Assembly: GCF_012489685.1 (NCBI RefSeq)
Contig: NC_080045.1
Coordinates: forward strand, 51,047,096-51,111,095
DNA from: Lotus japonicus
Taxonomy: Eukaryota; Streptophyta; Magnoliopsida; Fabales; Fabaceae
Length of the DNA stretch: 64,000 bases
Direction of reading: 5' to 3'
The notes under the pieces are model-generated. The model saw nothing but the letters and a program-made list of their open reading frames with translations, was not told the origin of the DNA and searched no databases. Shown here piece after piece: positions 35,732-47,800 of this stretch. Position 1 is the first letter of the stretch, and each line of letters starts with the position of its first letter. Both the position numbers and the translations under genes were made by a program.

Positions 35732-37347
35732 GCCCCAAACACTTATTAAAAGTGCTTACTGAGATTCAACATAATATATATATATATCGGTACACTAGAA
35801 TGAGAATGAGTACCAAAGTCTCCAAAAGAATATGTCATATAATTATCAAAGTACGCATAAGAGCATATGACAATAAAATAGCTCCAAATGACAACACAAA
35901 AGTGCACACAAAATATATGGTATAAATATATTAATAAGTAGTCTTATGACAAAGCAATTGTGTGCACACTCCCACTAATCTAATATACATTGATAATATT
36001 AGAAATTCATTGGAGCCAACTAGTACCAAAATACTCTTAATGATACAACTTTTGATAGTGGGTTAATGACTTCATGGCAAAGTCAATGTGAGTCTGGAAC
36101 TCACAATCTTTCTCTCTTCAAGAATAATTAATTAGGGAGAAGTACAATAATGCAGAGTTATCACGAGAAGTGATTACTAAAGAATCACAAGATGGAGCTC
36201 AACATATATACCCCAAATTCTTATGAAATTTGTGATGAAACTAACCACAAACTCATCATATGAGATTAAATAGATTATAAACGTTCATTTAACATTTCTC
36301 AACATAAAATCTCCTTATACTATCACATACATAAAATCGTGAAAAGATTTTATCAAAGAGGCAACCCACAATTTATAAACAAATGAGTGAGATTAACATC
36401 CCTAATATTTTAAATAAAATATGAGATCACTTGTATGTTTTCAACAAACTCACTCAAAGTTCAAGTGCTACAATATAGACAATCACTAAACACACTTGAT
36501 CACAAAGTTGGGTTACCACTAACAACAGCGGAAGCATATAGGACCTATACTTAATCACCATAGAGGACGATAACACCTAGTCTCTAACTCTCACTGTCAC
36601 TATATATTGTGGATGAGAAACAATAGCTCAAAGTCAATAAGCTAATTTGATAGTTTGACAATTATCTTAACAATCATAGAGAGTTCATTGTATTCCAATA
36701 TTCTCAAAAGAGACTTAAGAATATCCTCAATATAGGTCCCACTAAAAGTGATATCTAGTTGTATATCACACATTGGTATATTGATTTTCATATTCAACTA
36801 ATTGAGCAATTAACGGAGTGAGAGACATTGCATAACTTCAGTTGAGAAAGATAAGAACAAACAAGTCTCTCCCACTTGATAGAGAAAAATAGTTGAGTTA
36901 ACCATACCAAAATTAAACAACAGAATACTTTTAAGTATTTTTAAATTAAAAAGAATACTTAAAACCATTTTCTCTATCACACAATGATCATGTCAAGCAA
37001 TGTCATACCGATAGGGTATATCCATTACTTACACAATGCAATAATAAGGAAAAATATATCAATATAAATTTTCTTTGCGATAGGAAAATGCAAATCTTTA
37101 AAATAATGTATTGTAAAAACAAATTGCCCAATTAATATAATGTATCTAATCCTATGCCCCAAAATAAAATTCTAATACCGATAGGGTAGTAGAATGAATT
37201 GACATAAGTTAACAACGCATAATACATTACAAACAAAACCACACATTACCTTAATAATAATATACCGATAGGGTATATTATCATTAATGTAAATTTACAC
37301 AAACTCCAAGAAAGAATTTAGGTAATATAATTTTCCCAAATTTTGAA

Positions 37348-37497
37348 TAACTACGCCCACGATAGGTGAGATCGCAACTACGCAAAATATAATAAAGCGC
37401 ATGTAATCACACCAAAGTATTATGAGTAACTCCGCTCACGATAGGTGAGATCACAGTCACACAAAATATAATAAAGCGCGTGTAATCACACCAAAGT
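37348..37497. repeat. Tandem repeat, two 79-bp units
   Basis: Units start TAACTACGCCCACGATAGG at 37348 and TAACTCCGCTCACGATAGG at 37427. Both contain AATATAATAAAGCGC. Confidence 0.85.
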
Positions 37498-37814
37498 TTG
37501 TATAAACCATAAGATGTAATTTATATACAAAGATCATATGCTTTAATTATATAAAGACCTAAAAATATTAGTTCCATATACAAAGAAACTAGCAAATAGA
37601 TTATACTAAAATATTGCTAGCAAACTAAAGAACTTTCTCCACAATTTTAAGGTCCATGAACCTATAGCATAGTAATAAAAAATTATTATTCAATATTTGG
37701 TTTATATAAATAGGAGCGCACAGAAGAATTTTAATTTTTTTTTAACATGAAACATATGTGTCAAAATTTAACCATGAGAATGTGGTAGTGAGGTCATATA
37801 CTTACATTTAACTA

Positions 37815-37828
37815 CCATTTTAATAAAC
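37815..37828. repeat. LINE-2 target site duplication (left)
   Basis: CCATTTTAATAAAC, identical to 49071-49084. Confidence 0.95.
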
Positions 37829-37860
37829 GAAAACTTTAATACTAGACCTGTATACTCAAA

Positions 37861-38391
37861 GTGATTTGTGACCAAAGAAAAAATGAGAGAGAGAGAGAGA
37901 GGGAGAGGGAGAGTGGGAGAGAGAGGGTGAGTGTGAGAGAGATAGGAAAAGCTCGAGACAGATTAGGGAGTCAGGGTGATGGCAACATTACTCCTTTCTT
38001 CTTTTCTCATTTTTCAGATACAGTGGAGAAGATGGATTTGTGGCCTATTTTCCAGAGATATGGGAGAGTTTGGGACCTGTTTATCTCTCCTAAGAGAGAT
38101 AGAGCAGGACGTCGCTTTGGGTTTGTGAGGTTTTTGGAAGTCATAGACTCAAGGATGCTTGCTTTGAAGCTGGATAATATCATGATAAGATCAATGAAAC
38201 TTCATGCAAATCTTCCAAGGTTCTCCAAGCCAAAACGAAGGAATGTAGAGCATCTTGAGAAGCCCTCTAAAACAGTTACCATGACTGATTCAGAACCTAA
38301 GTGGAGGATTAGACAGGACAATCGTTCTTATGCTCAGGCTGTTATCCAGAAGGAATACACTAATGCTACGAGGCAGGTGAAGGGCACAGAG
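37861..38391 (+). pseudogene. LINE-2 ORF1, N-terminal part (RRM), cut by the copia insertion
   Basis: LINE ORF1 proteins bind the element RNA in the cytoplasm and form the RNP used for retrotransposition. The frame is open from 37861 with no ATG before the GA-rich tract; the first in-frame ATG is at about 38031, so the true start is unclear. An RRM is visible, with MDLWPIFQRYGRVWDLFIS and the RNP1 motif RRFGFVRF. The frame is cut after KGTE at 38391 and resumes in the same frame at 43269 as KVVVTNP once the LTR element and one TSD copy are removed. Confidence 0.85.
37885..37945. repeat. GA-rich simple repeat in the LINE-2 5' UTR
   Basis: GAGAGA/GGGAGA repeats. They translate to Arg-Glu runs and blur the ORF1 start. 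Confidence 0.8.
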
Positions 38392-39618
38392 TGTAAGATC
38401 AAGATTTGGTCATGTGGTACAACTCTATGTTTTGATGATAACAAGTATTTATTTGTGGATGAACAACTATGATACTCTAATGTTTGTCTTGAGTGTTTTG
38501 ACAAACAGGTTCTGATTCTGACACCAGAAGATATATTCGTCAGAAGTTCTGAAGATCAGAGGATCAGAGGATCAGAAGATCAGAAGATCTGAAGATCAGA
38601 GGATCTGAAGATCAGAGGATCTGAAGATCAGAGGATCTGAGGATCAGAGGATCAGAGGATCAGAAGATCAGAGGATCAGAAGATCTGAGGATCAGAAGAT
38701 CTGAAGACCAGAAGCTCTGAGGGACCAGAGGCTCTGAAGGTTCAGAAGCTCTGAAGGTCCAGAAGCAGAAGTTACGAAGGTCAGAGGATCCAAGCATCCC
38801 TCTGACTCTGATCACCAAGCTTCACAAGTTCCAACACGAAGCATAACTCTGATAGAAGTCATTGGTTAAAGGCAAATGTCTCTATCGAGAAGTACAAGAG
38901 CAGTGTACTATTCTGAAAAGCCTACCTACCAAGGTTCAGCCACAGCAGGTTCTGGAAGTTCCAGAAATGCCCTCCAACGGTCATATTCTCTCAACAGAAA
39001 TATCCTTTGCACCTTGGACTATAAAAGGCTGAAGAAAAGAAGAAAAAGAGTGAGAGAAATCAAGAGCTGCAATACAAGAAAAGATTCAAGCCTCTACTTT
39101 CTTCATCTATTCTTATTTGGTTTACACTCAGCTTATTTAGAAGCAAACCTTTGTAAACACCAACCTCAAACAGTTGTTTGATTTTCCTTAAGGGACCGGG
39201 TAGGTCAGTATCCTTAAGAAGACTAAGAGAGTGAATCTTAGTGGTGATTCCTTTAGGAGATCAAGGTTGATCGGATCCTAGAGAAGACTAAGAGAGTGAA
39301 TCTTAGTGATAGCTAAGTCAGTGTATTGTTAGTCACTTGTAGGTTTCAAGTGCAGTTGTAACAATTATCTGATTAGTGGATTGCCTTCATTCTAAGAAGG
39401 AAGAAATCACTTTAACGGGTGGACTGGATTAGCTTGAGGGATTTATCAAGTGAACCAGGATAAAATACTTGTGTGCTTTTCTCTTCTCTCTATCTTTATC
39501 CGCTGCACCATCTATCTTAGAGAAACCGAAAAGATTTACTTTAAATCTTAAGGGGAAAGTTTTTATATTGAAAACTCTATTCAACCCCCCCTTCTAGTCG
39601 TTTTTTTTCACACCTTCA
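38392..39618 (+). repeat. 5' LTR of the copia element
   Basis: 1227 bp. Contains a minisatellite (38530-38770) and the 101-aa ORF at 38876, which recurs at 42521 in the other LTR and is not a gene. A TATA-like GACTATAAAAGG lies at about 39018, the likely LTR promoter. Confidence 0.93.
38530..38770. repeat. GATCAGAGGATCTGAA-type minisatellite in the LTR
   Basis: Short units of GATCAGAGGATCTGAA and variants, many copies. The matching array in the 3' LTR (42190-42415) is about 16 bp shorter. Confidence 0.85.
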
Positions 39619-39692
39619 ATTGGTATCAGAGCGCAAGTTCTGATTACCACACTTAACAGTGTTCAGTAGATCCGGGCCAGTGTGAAAAACTC

Positions 39693-41432
39693 ATGGATTC
39701 CACCACTACTACAAGCAAATATCAATACAGTGCAAGACCACCTATCTTTGATGGTCAGAGATTTGATTTCTGGAAAGACAGAATCAAAAGCTTCTTTCTT
39801 GGCTTTGATCCTGATCTCTGGGATTTTGTTGTTTATGGCTACACCCCTCCTGTTGATGAACATGGTGTAAAAATCCCAAGGGAGAAGATGAGTGAAGATC
39901 AAAAGAAGGAGTTCAGAGATCATCACCGATCAAGAGCTATTCTGCAAAGTGCCATTTCATATGAAGAATATGTGAAAATTACTGATCGTGATTCCGCTAA
40001 GTGTATCCTTGATTCCTTAAAGATGACACATGAAGGAAACAAAAAGGTGAAAGAGACAAAGGCGTTGTCTCTGATCAAGCAGTATGAATCCTTCCAAATG
40101 GAACCTGACGAATCCATTGAGGATATGTTTTCCAGATTTCAGTTGCTCGTAGCTGGAATAAGACCTCTCAACAAAAGCTACACTACAAAAGATCATGTCA
40201 TAAGGGTCATCAGAAGTCTTCCTGAAAGCTGGATGCCTTTAGTGACTTCAATAGAGCTTACAAGAGATGTTGAGCATATGAGTTTAGAAGAACTCATCAG
40301 CATACTGAAATGCCATGAGCTGAAGCGCTCTGAGAAGGCTAAATCTGAGAAGTCAAAAGCTCTCCAAGCTGAAGCAGAAGAATCTGAAGAAGCCTCTGAA
40401 GATTCTGATGAAGATGAGCTGACTCTGATATCCAGAAAGTTCAACTGCATCTGGAAGCACAGGCAGAGCAAATACAAAGGTTCATCAAAGGACGAAAAGT
40501 CAAAGAAGCATTTCAAACCAAAGAAAAGTCTGATGGTGACTTTTGACGAATCAGAGTCAGAGGATGTTGACTCTGATGGTGAAGTTCAAGGACTCATGGC
40601 TATTGTCAAAGACAAAGGAGCAGAGTCAAAGGAAGCTGTTGACTCTGACTCAGAATCAGAAGGAGATCCAGACTCTGACGATGAAAATGAGGTATTTGAT
40701 TCTTTCTCAACTTCTGAACTTAAAGATGCTTTGTCTGAAATTATGGATAAATATAACTCTCTCTTGACTAAGCATAAAAGGTTGAAAAAGAATTTCTCTG
40801 CTGCCTCTGAAACTTCTGTTGAACATGAGAAAATTATTTCTGATTTGAAAAATGATAATCATGCTTTGATTAATTCTAACTCTGTGCTTAAGAATCAAAT
40901 TGCTAAGTTAGAAGAAGTTATTGCCTGCGATGCCTCTGATAGTAAGCATGAATCTATGTATGAAAAATCTTTTCAAAGATTCCTGGCTAAAAGCGTAGAT
41001 AGAAGCTTGATGGCTTCATTGATCTATGGCGTGAGCAGAAATGGAATGCGTGGCATTGGGTATTCTAAACCAATTAGAAATGAGCCCTCTGTGCCTAAAG
41101 CTAAATCTTTGTATGAATGCTTTGTTCCCTCTGGTACCATATTGCCTGACCCTGTACCTGCTGAAGCTGCTAAACCTCCTCTTATAAAGGGATCTTTCTT
41201 CATGTCTAAATATCATGCAAAAATTCCTGTATATTATCCTGTTGAAAGACCCAAAGTTGTCAGAACTTCTGGGCTAACTAACAAGAAAGGACCCAGAAAG
41301 TGGGTACCTAGGGATAAGATTATATATGTTGCAGATATCTTCAATAGGTCCATCGAAACTCCAACCATGGAACCTGGACAGTGGATGCAGGCAACACATG
41401 ATGGGAGAAAGACATATATCCCAAGATCCTAA
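39693..41432 (+). CDS. Copia-type Gag polyprotein (UBN2 family)
   Basis: Capsid/nucleocapsid protein of the copia element, 579 codons, starting at ATG 39693, 61 bases after the primer site. The N-terminus (PPIFDGQRFDFWKDRIKSFF) is the Gag pre-domain. The UBN2 capsid region runs to about residue 215 (LIKQYESFQMEPDESIEDMF; LPESWMPLVTSIE). A Ser/Glu/Asp-rich stretch and a coiled coil follow. The CCHC zinc knuckle normally found after the capsid seems deleted, since the frame jumps from SSKDEKSK to KHFKPKKSLMVTFDESESED. Near the end a frameshift separates it from the protease motif LDSGC at about 41375. Capsid assembly could work, but RNA binding may be impaired. Confidence 0.88.
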   Translation: MDSTTTTSKYQYSARPPIFDGQRFDFWKDRIKSFFLGFDPDLWDFVVYGYTPPVDEHGVKIPREKMSEDQKKEFRDHHRSRAILQSAISYEEYVKITDRDSAKCILDSLKMTHEGNKKVKETKALSLIKQYESFQMEPDESIEDMFSRFQLLVAGIRPLNKSYTTKDHVIRVIRSLPESWMPLVTSIELTRDVEHMSLEELISILKCHELKRSEKAKSEKSKALQAEAEESEEASEDSDEDELTLISRKFNCIWKHRQSKYKGSSKDEKSKKHFKPKKSLMVTFDESESEDVDSDGEVQGLMAIVKDKGAESKEAVDSDSESEGDPDSDDENEVFDSFSTSELKDALSEIMDKYNSLLTKHKRLKKNFSAASETSVEHEKIISDLKNDNHALINSNSVLKNQIAKLEEVIACDASDSKHESMYEKSFQRFLAKSVDRSLMASLIYGVSRNGMRGIGYSKPIRNEPSVPKAKSLYECFVPSGTILPDPVPAEAAKPPLIKGSFFMSKYHAKIPVYYPVERPKVVRTSGLTNKKGPRKWVPRDKIIYVADIFNRSIETPTMEPGQWMQATHDGRKTYIPRS

Positions 41433-42051
41433 ACTTGAACCTGATGGTGAAGTTGATCTTGGAGGCATCAGTAGAGCAAGATTTGGTCAAGGAATCATTG
41501 GTTTTTGATATGAACCCCTCTGTTGATATTCTGAACGTTATTTATGTTAGAATTAATGATAAGCTTGACTCTGACAAGTCAAAGCTAGCTGAAAAAGCTT
41601 GCAGAGATGAGCATGACCGTTTCAGAAAGAAACAAAGACTCAGAACTTGACGAACCAGAAGCAACAACATCAGAAGATATACTAATCAGCAGCCAAGTAT
41701 CCCTTGGTATTCCTTCTGAGGGGGAGTATTTCGTCTTATGCTCTTACTATTTTTTCCCACCTTCATTCTTTTTGCTTATGACAAAAAGGGGGAGAACTTA
41801 TAGTATCTTGACAACTCCTATATTATTTAGCTCAGAATCTAGATATTACTAACATTGATATTAAGTATTAGATTCAGGGGGAGCTTAGCTCAGAATCAAG
41901 CACGAGTCTTGGATTCAGAAGGAGCAAGATAAACTATACACATCAGGATAAGTTTTAACTCTGATACCTTATACTCTGAGTGTATTCAGTTTATTTGTTT
42001 AGAGTTGTTCATCAAAATACATGGTTTTGTCATCATCAAAAAGGGGGAGAT
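41350..42051 (+). other. Copia remnant: protease start and non-coding interior
   Basis: WNLDSGCRQHMMG in a shifted frame is the beginning of the copia aspartic protease. All downstream pol domains are missing. What follows (41450-42051) is non-coding, contains two GGGGGAG tracts and ends with the polypurine tract. Confidence 0.75.
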
Positions 42052-43263
42052 TGTAAGATCAAGATTTGGTCATGTGGTACAACTCTATGTTTTGATGATA
42101 ACAAGTATTTATTTGTGGATGAACAACTATGATACTCTAATGTTTGTCTTGAGTGTTTTGACAAACAGGTTCTGATTCTGACACCAGAAGATATATTCGT
42201 CAGAAGTTCTGAAGATCAGAGGATCAGAGGATCAGAAGATCAGAAGATCTGAAGATCAGAGGATCTGAAGATCAGAGGATCTGAGGATCAGAGGATCAGA
42301 GGATCAAAAGATCAGAGGATCAGAAGATCTGAGGATCAGAAGATCTGAAGACCAGAAGCTCTGAGGGACCAGAGGCTCTGAAGGTTCAGAAGCTCTGAAG
42401 GTCCAGAAGCAGAAGTTACGAAGGTCAGAGGATCCAAGCATCCCTCTGACTCTGATCACCAAGCTTCACAAGTTCCAACACGAAGCATAACTCTGATCAG
42501 AAGTCATTGGTTAAAGGCAAATGTCTCTATCGAGAAGTACAAGAGCAGTGTACTATTCTGAAAAGCCTACCTACCAAGGTTCAGCCACAGCAGGTTCTGG
42601 AAGTTCCAGAAATGCCCTCCAACGGTCATATTCTCTCAACAGAAATATCCTTTGCACCTTGGACTATAAAAGGCTGAAGAAAAGAAGAAAAAGAGTGAGA
42701 GAAATCAAGAGCTGCAATACAAGAAAAGATTCAAGCCTCTACTTTCTTCATCTATTCTTATTTGGTTTACACTCAGCTTATTTAGAAGCAAACCTTTGTA
42801 AACACCAACCTCAAACAGTTGTTTGATTTTCCTTAAGGGACCGGGTAGGTCAGTATCCTTAAGAAGACTAAGAGAGTGAATCTTAGTGGTGATTCCTTTA
42901 GGAGATCAAGGTTGATCGGATCCTAGAGAAGACTAAGAGAGTGAATCTTAGTGATAGCTAAGTCAGTGTATTGTTAGTCACTTGTAGGTTTCAAGTGCAG
43001 TTGTAACAATTATCTGATTAGTGGATTGCCTTCATTCTAAGAAGGAAGAAATCACCTTAACGGGTGGACTGGATTAGCTTGAGGGATTTATCAAGTGAAC
43101 CAGGATAAAATACTTGTGTGCTTTTCTCTTCTCTCTATCTTTATCCGCTGCACCATCTATCTTAGAGAAACCGAAAAGATTTACTTTAAATCTTAAGGGG
43201 AAAGTTTTTATATTGAAAACTCTATTCAACCCCCCCTTCTAGTCGTTTTTTTTCACACCTTCA
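42052..43263 (+). repeat. 3' LTR of the copia element
   Basis: 1212 bp, near-identical to the 5' LTR apart from one fewer minisatellite unit and scattered substitutions. Confidence 0.93.
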
Positions 43264-44892
43264 CAGAGAAGGTGGTGGTGACAAATCCTACACCTGATGA
43301 CGGGGAGAACGTTGAGGAGGTGTGGCAAGTCCCAATAGTGAGTCAAGGAGAAGATTGGATGAGAAGGAGTATGGTGGGGGTGCTTAGGGATAGAGGAATG
43401 ATCACACAACTAAGGAGTGATGCCTTTCTTCTTCAAGGTTTCGAAACTGTCCAGGTTCGTTATTTGGGCGATGACCTCGCATTACTGACCGGACCGGAGG
43501 GGGTAGACCTTCGGACATGTTGAAAGACGCTAAAGATTGGTTGGCTGGAATTTTTACATCCTTATATCCCTGGACCCCTTCGGTGGCGCCGGAATATAGA
43601 ATTTCATGGGTGCAATGTTCAGGTTTCCCTCTAACTATGTGGACAAAGGATTGCTTCATGAAGCTTGTTGAACCTGTTGGCGAGTTCATCACTGTCGATA
43701 CCCAAACGGAGGGATTTTCCTCATTGGAGAGTGCGAGAGTCCAAATAAGGACGAGGAAACCAGGCATGATTACACATCATAGGAGAATCAAGGTCCATGA
43801 AAAGCTCTTTATAGAGCGAATTGTTGAAGAAGCAGTGAGCTTTAGCCCTGTACCTGGTAATTGCTCTTGTACCCAGTGTGGGGAAGATGATTCTTCAGAC
43901 CATTCACTGAATCTGGAGGAGGATGGATCAAACTTCTCTGACTTAGGGATGGACGTTGAGGAGTGGGAGGAGCCTATGATTCTGGAAAAAAACAAAGCGC
44001 AGGAGAGGGGCTCGTCATTGCCTGCAACTCCGGCAGAATCAGGGACGGGGCGTTTGGCGGCGGAGCGTAACGTTCGCGAATTGACCAAGTTTGAAAAAAG
44101 AGTAACAGCAGCGGATACTTCAGAAGGAGTTATGGTGGGTATTAATGACAGAATAAATCCAGCAATAACGGGGGAGGTTTTAAAGGATGTAACTAAGTCT
44201 GTTACTGGTGGGGCCCATTTAATTTGTAATCAGGTTCAGAATTCAAATATTGGGAATAATATTTCATATGGGGTCTCTAATGGGCCACCCAGGGCCGAAG
44301 CTCCTCTTTCTACTTTGTGGGCCAAACAAAAAACGAAATTGGAGAAACAACCTGATCTGGATCGTGAGGTGGAGCGGGTAGATGGGTGGGTTGTCCATTC
44401 AGGGGCGGGTCTGAAAGGATTAATTGCAGAGGAGACTTACAGAAGGATGCGTGAGGATTGCGGGTTAAACGCATCGACCCCAACACCTAGGAAAAACACG
44501 CGTTCTGTATTCCTTGAGGTTGCGCGGCTTCACGGTGATGGAGGGACAGCAGGAAGCTCACGCCAGCAGCAATTGTCGCGAGGGAAGGCTCTTCATGGGC
44601 GGTGCTATTCGATTTCCACAGAACAAAGTCAGAAACCCCAGGTTTGATCCACTTGCCCCTCAAGTAACGCCACTATTTCTGACCCATGTATGAGGAAGAT
44701 AAACAAATCAGTATGGGTTGTTGATGACAAAGCAGAGGCAGAAGGGATGTGGGTCATGGGTAAGGAGTTGGGTATGTGTTGTACAGGAGATGAGAATGAG
44801 GTGATTGAGAGATTGGTGGAGCTTGAATCAAGAGATAGGAGTGCAGCTCATACGAGTGTGGCGGTCAACACAGGGGTTGTAGATGGTGTCTG
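43264..44892 (+). pseudogene. LINE-2 ORF1, C-terminal part, with frameshift and internal stop
   Basis: Continuation of ORF1 downstream of the copia element. Frame 1 (43264-43523) encodes VEEVWQVPIVSQGEDW and onward. A one-base change in the G-run 43499-43503 shifts to the frame of 43517-44644, which has the usual L1 ORF1 second domain (WVQCSGFPLTMWTKDCF) and a CxxC-type pair (CSCTQCGE). A TGA at 44645-44647 is followed in the same frame by 44648-44892. That tail encodes WVMGKELGMCCTGDENEV, matching the C-terminus of the LINE-3 ORF1. It ends in TGATG, so its stop overlaps the ORF2 start. Confidence 0.8.
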
Positions 44893-47800
44893 ATGAAGAT
44901 AATTTCTTTTAATGTGAGGGGGTTGGGTAGTAGTGGGAAGAGAAGAGTTCTTAGAGAGATGCTTGCAAAGGAAAAAGTTGATATGGTTTGTCTGCAAGAG
45001 ACTAAACTAGCTGTTGTTGACCAAAGGCTTTGCTCTCAAGTTTGGGGTGACTACAACTGTGAGTGGAGGGCAATTGCAGCAACAAATGGAGGAGGAGGAC
45101 TGTTATGTGTGTGGAATGCTATGGCTTTCAATTTAGTTCAATGCGTTGAAGGGTCAAGTTTTATTGGGTTGATTGGCTCTTGGGGTGATCAAGATTGTGT
45201 AATTGTGAACGTGTACTCACCATGTGCGATGGCAGATAAGAGACAATTATGGGCAGAACTTCTAGCTTGGAAAAATAGCTGTTTGATCTCTTGTTGGTGT
45301 ATTGCAGGGGATTTCAATGCAATTCGGTATGCAGAGGAGCGTGTGGGAGTGATGTCTGGCTCAGTGACTTATACCAGGGAGATGGAGGAGTTCAACAGGT
45401 TCATCTTAGATATGGAGGTGATGGACATTCCTTTGCATGGCAGAAGATTCACGTGGTCCAGGCCTAATGGTCAAGCGAGAAGCCGTCTGGATAGGTTTTT
45501 GGTTTCAGATACATGGTTGGAGTGGTGGCCTAACTGTTCGCAGCTGGTGCTCGATCGTGATATTTCAGATCATTGTCCAATCCTTATGAGGCGAGTCTTT
45601 CAGGATTGGGGCCCGAAACCATTCCGGGTTTTGAATTGCTGGTTGGAAGATGCTAGACTACCCGTGTTTGTGGAAAACGTTTGGTCTAATTTACAGGTCC
45701 ATGGGTGGTCGTCTGGACTAGTTTTGAAGGAAAAATTGAAGAGGCTGAGACTTGCATTAAAAAAATGGAATTTCGAGGTGTTTGGGGATTTGAGAACTAA
45801 GAGGAATGAGATCGTATGTAAAATCAGTGAGCTAGATAAAAAGGAGGAAGAGGTGGGCTTGAGCACGAAAGAAGTTGGTGTTAGACAGCAGTTGATCTCT
45901 GATTTTTGGGGTGTGTTGAAGCATCATGAGTCTCTTCTTTGTCAAAAAGCTCGTTCAAAATGGGTTAAGGAAGGGGACCAAAATTCTAAATTCTTTCACT
46001 CTTCTATTAATTGGAGACGGAAGACTAACTCTATTGTGGGTATCATGGTAGATGGGAGTTGGGAAGAGGACCCAGCAAGGGTGAAGGTGGAAGCTAAGCG
46101 GTTCTTTGAAGCTAAATTTTCAGGTACACAAAGGGCTTGCCCAACACTGGACGGCGTGCCATTTAGTACGCTGAATTCAGCGGATAATGCTTTGTTAACA
46201 ACGGTCTTTGAGAAAGTAGAGATTAAAGAGGCTGTGTGGGACTGTGGTGGGGACAAAAGCCCCGGCCCGGATGGGTTTAACTTCAAGTTCATTCAGAAGT
46301 TCTGGCACTTGCTTGAACCTGATTTTGTGCAGGTATTACAGGATTTTTGGCGTAGTGGAACTTGGCCCAAGGGGTGCAACGCTTCATTCATAGCTCTTGT
46401 GCCAAAGGTTGATTGCCCGCAACAGTTAAATGATTTCAGGCCTATTTCCTTGATTGGTTGCATCTACAAAGTGCTGTCTAAACTTCTTGCAAACAGAATC
46501 AAGATGGTCATGGGGAAGATTATAGCGGAGAGTCAATTTGCATTCCTTGGTGGGCGGAACATGCTGGATAGTGTTGTGATTGCCAATGAGGTTATCCATG
46601 AGGCTAAGCAGAAAAAGAAGCCAACAATGGTGTTTAAAGTCGATTATGAGAAGGCCTATGACTCGGTAGAATGGGACTTCCTCACTTATATGATGGAAAG
46701 AATGCACTTCAGTCCAATATGGGTTAAATGGGTAAAGAGTTGTCTTAATTCTGCTTCAGTGTCTGTTCTCCTTAATGGGAGTCCTACTTCAGAGTTTAGG
46801 ATGGAAAAGGGGTTGAGACAAGGGGATCCACTCGCACCGTTCCTCTTTCTGATTGTGGCTGAGGGATTATATGGTCTTCTTAAGCAAGCAATGCACTTGG
46901 GTAAATTCAAAGGATACCTTGTGGGAGAGCAAGTGGAGGTGCCTATTCTTCAGTTCGCAGATGATACTATATTTTTTGGGGAGGCCTCGATTCAGAATGT
47001 CAGAGTGGTGAAATGTATCTTGCGGTGCTTTGAGTTGGTGTTAGGTTTGAAGATTAACTTTCACAAGAGTAAGTTGGCGACGATTGCAGTGGATGAGAGA
47101 ACGACTAGCAGATTGGCCTCATTGTTGCATTGTAAGGTTATGACCATTCCTTTTGTCTATCTGGGTATTCCGGTGGGCAGCAGGGCTTATCTGTCATCTA
47201 CTTGGACTCCGATTCTTCAGAAAATGCGAGCCAAACTTAATCCATGGCGTCGCCGGCATATTTCTTTCGGTGGCCGAGTTTGCTTGATTCAGAGTGTCCT
47301 GTCTTCACTTCCATTGTTTTTTCTATCCTTCTTCAAAATTCCAGTGGGAGTTGAGAAACAATGCAGGATTATAATGCGCGATTTTTTATGGGGTTTGGGG
47401 GATGGTCAGAGGATCGCTTGGGTAAGTTGGGATCGGGTTTGCAAACCTAAGGAGGTGGGGGGTCTTGGGCTTAAGGACTTGATTAAATTTAACAAGGCAT
47501 TACTTGGGAAGTGGAGATGGCGTTATTTATCGGAGTCCCATTGTCTTTGGTGTCAAGTTGTTAAAGCTAAGTTGGACAACAATAAGAGGACAGCAGTGTC
47601 TCCTTGGTGGAGGGAGGTTCAAGCAGCGGGCCTCGATGGTTCTGGAGGGAATTGGTTTGAACTGGGTCTTTCTAAAATTGTTAAAAATGGGGATGCAACT
47701 TCGTTTTGGCAGGAGGATTGGTCCGGAAGTGGTGTGCTTCAGGATCGCTTTCACAGACTCTATAATCTGTCTCGGCAAAAATATGCTACTATTAAGGAGG

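Larger units (their letters stand above)
34714..37814 (-). other. LARD interior, non-coding, with two tandem arrays and a recurring CGATAGG motif
   Basis: No coding frame. CGATAGG occurs eight times on the plus strand (34852, 35487, 37009, 37078, 37179, 37266, 37360 and 37439), in several cases as CCGATAGGGTA. Confidence 0.6.
38392..43263 (+). mobile_element. Young gag-only Ty1-copia LTR retrotransposon inside LINE-2 ORF1
   Basis: The 5-bp TSD CAGAG lies at 38387-38391 and 43264-43268. LTRs span 38392-39618 and 42052-43263 (TGTAAGATC...TTCA). The primer site ATTGGTATCAGAGC follows the left LTR at 39619. The polypurine tract AAAAAGGGGGAGAT precedes the right LTR. The interior codes for a copia-type Gag and only the very start of a protease region; integrase, RT and RNase H are deleted. 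The LTRs differ mainly by one minisatellite unit and a few bases, so the insertion is recent. It would need proteins supplied in trans. Confidence 0.95.

Noticed and set aside
38530..38770. CRISPR-like array
   Set aside because: The units are short and contiguous with no unique spacers; it is an LTR minisatellite in plant DNA.
38876..39181. 101-aa ORF present twice (38876 and 42521)
   Set aside because: It lies in both copia LTRs. No domain, and the duplicate is explained by the LTRs.
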